Shown here piece by piece: positions 5,623 to 6,246 of a stretch of DNA of 6,246 nt; the stretch's first letter is position 1, and each line of letters starts with the position of its first letter. This DNA is from Propionibacteriaceae bacterium. GTDB taxonomy: Bacteria; Actinomycetota; Actinomycetes; Propionibacteriales; Propionibacteriaceae. The notes under the pieces were generated by a model. The model searched no databases and was not told the DNA's origin. It was given only the letters and a program-made list of their open reading frames with translations. The translations under genes were made by a program, and so were the position numbers. The stretch is from the NCBI GenBank assembly GCA_020438595.1, contig JAGQUI010000167.1:1-6246 (forward strand). Direction: 5' to 3'.

Positions 5623-6246
5623 TTGACCCAGACCCAATGGATCCTGCTGGGCGTTGCCGCCGCGTGCGTGGTCCTCGCCGCGGTCGTCACCGCCACCGAG
5701 ACCGCGCTCTCGGCGATCTCCCGTTCCCGGGCGGAGCGACTGCTCGAGGAGGGCCACCGGGCCGCGCGACGGCTGCTGCTGCTGGCCCAGGACCCGGCGC
5801 CCGCGCTGAACACGCTGCTGTTCGTGCGCCTGCTGCTGGAGGTGGTGGCCACCGTGCTGGTCACGCTGGTCTACTTCGACTACTTCATGGCCACCTGGGC
5901 GCGGATCCTCTACCCGGTGCTGACCATGGTGCTGATCTCGTTCATCGTGCTCGGGGTGGCGCCGCGCACGCTCGGCCGCCAGCACGCCGAGGGGGTCGCC
6001 CTGGCGGCGGCCGGTCCGGTCACGGCACTGAGCACGGTGCTCGGCCCGATCCCGCAGCTGATGATCCTGCTCGGCAACGCGGTCACGCCCGGCAAGGGGT
6101 TCACCGAGGGCCCGTTCACGTCCGAGGCCGAACTGCGCGAGCTGGTCGACCTCGCCGAGGCCCGCGAGCTGATCGAGGCCGGCGAGCGGCAGATGATCCA
6201 CTCGGTCTTCGAACTGGGCGACACGATCGTCAAGGAAGTCATGGTG
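5623..6246 (+). CDS. CNNM/HlyC/CorC-type membrane protein with DUF21 domain, 5' part (3' end outside window)
   Basis: The frame is open from TTG 5623 to the right edge, 208 codons, with no stop. The N-terminal DUF21 (CNNM transmembrane) domain is evident: helix 1 at about 6-24 leads into VTATETALSAISRSRAERL, the family's acidic/small-residue motif. Helices follow at about 65-84, 93-113 (ending VLGVAPRTLGRQHAE, a strongly conserved motif) and 125-150. After residue 165, SEAELRELVDLAEARELIE and ERQMIHSVFELGDTIVKEVM form the usual linker into the CBS-domain pair, which lies outside. Relatives are implicated in Mg2+/Co2+ transport or tolerance; the name hemolysin is historical. The start is uncertain: TTG gives MTQTQWILLG, but the nearest purine-rich site (GATGAGG, 5602-5608) is 14 nt away. 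CTG 5593 is the only upstream alternative I see. In relatives this gene follows ybeY directly and precedes era. Confidence 0.88.
   Translation, partial: MTQTQWILLGVAAACVVLAAVVTATETALSAISRSRAERLLEEGHRAARRLLLLAQDPAPALNTLLFVRLLLEVVATVLVTLVYFDYFMATWARILYPVLTMVLISFIVLGVAPRTLGRQHAEGVALAAAGPVTALSTVLGPIPQLMILLGNAVTPGKGFTEGPFTSEAELRELVDLAEARELIEAGERQMIHSVFELGDTIVKEVMV

Noticed and set aside
5026..6201. Long minus-strand open frame opposite TetR copy 2 and the CNNM-type gene
   Set aside because: It spans two conserved genes on the other strand, and its product is Arg/Gln/Gly-rich without motifs.

Overview
The window is very GC-rich, with long open frames on both strands and G/C-ending codons. Its proteins (DUF3352, DUF5709, and a PhoH–YbeY–CNNM/HlyC-type cluster) are typical of Actinomycetota. 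I cannot name a genus from the sequence. No rRNA, tRNA, CRISPR array or insertion sequence is visible.

Layout. The 3' part of a DUF3352 gene runs in from the left edge and ends at 824. A 145-bp intergenic region with several inverted repeats follows. Next comes a small acidic DUF5709 gene (970-1404), overlapped by 14 nt by a prolyl aminopeptidase gene (1391-2365). A probable -10 box on the stop codon of that gene starts the core block: phoH (2395-3384, apparently with a CTG start) and ybeY (3393-3845), 8 bp apart. A CNNM/HlyC-type DUF21 membrane protein gene resumes this block at about 5623 and runs off the right edge. PhoH and YbeY belong to 16S rRNA maturation and ribosome quality control. 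The order phoH–ybeY–CorC/HlyC-type gene is conserved in Mycobacterium (Rv2368c–Rv2366c) and resembles ybeZ-ybeY-ybeX of E. coli.

Here that order is interrupted by about 1.7 kb (3846-5585). The interval holds a minus-strand gene for a small four-helix membrane protein that appears broken by two single-base frameshifts (4292-3814 when reconstructed). Divergent from it are two tandem, clearly paralogous TetR-type regulators (4372-4881 and 5013-5585). The upstream regions of the two regulators also align (a shared CGGACNNTGT and a GGCTCG...ACGGCG block at matching distances), so the duplication appears to have included the control region.

The points most worth a second look are this accessory module inside a conserved cluster, the doubly frameshifted membrane gene, the duplicated regulator with its promoter, and the CTG start of phoH. 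I found no clear evidence of a wholly new system.
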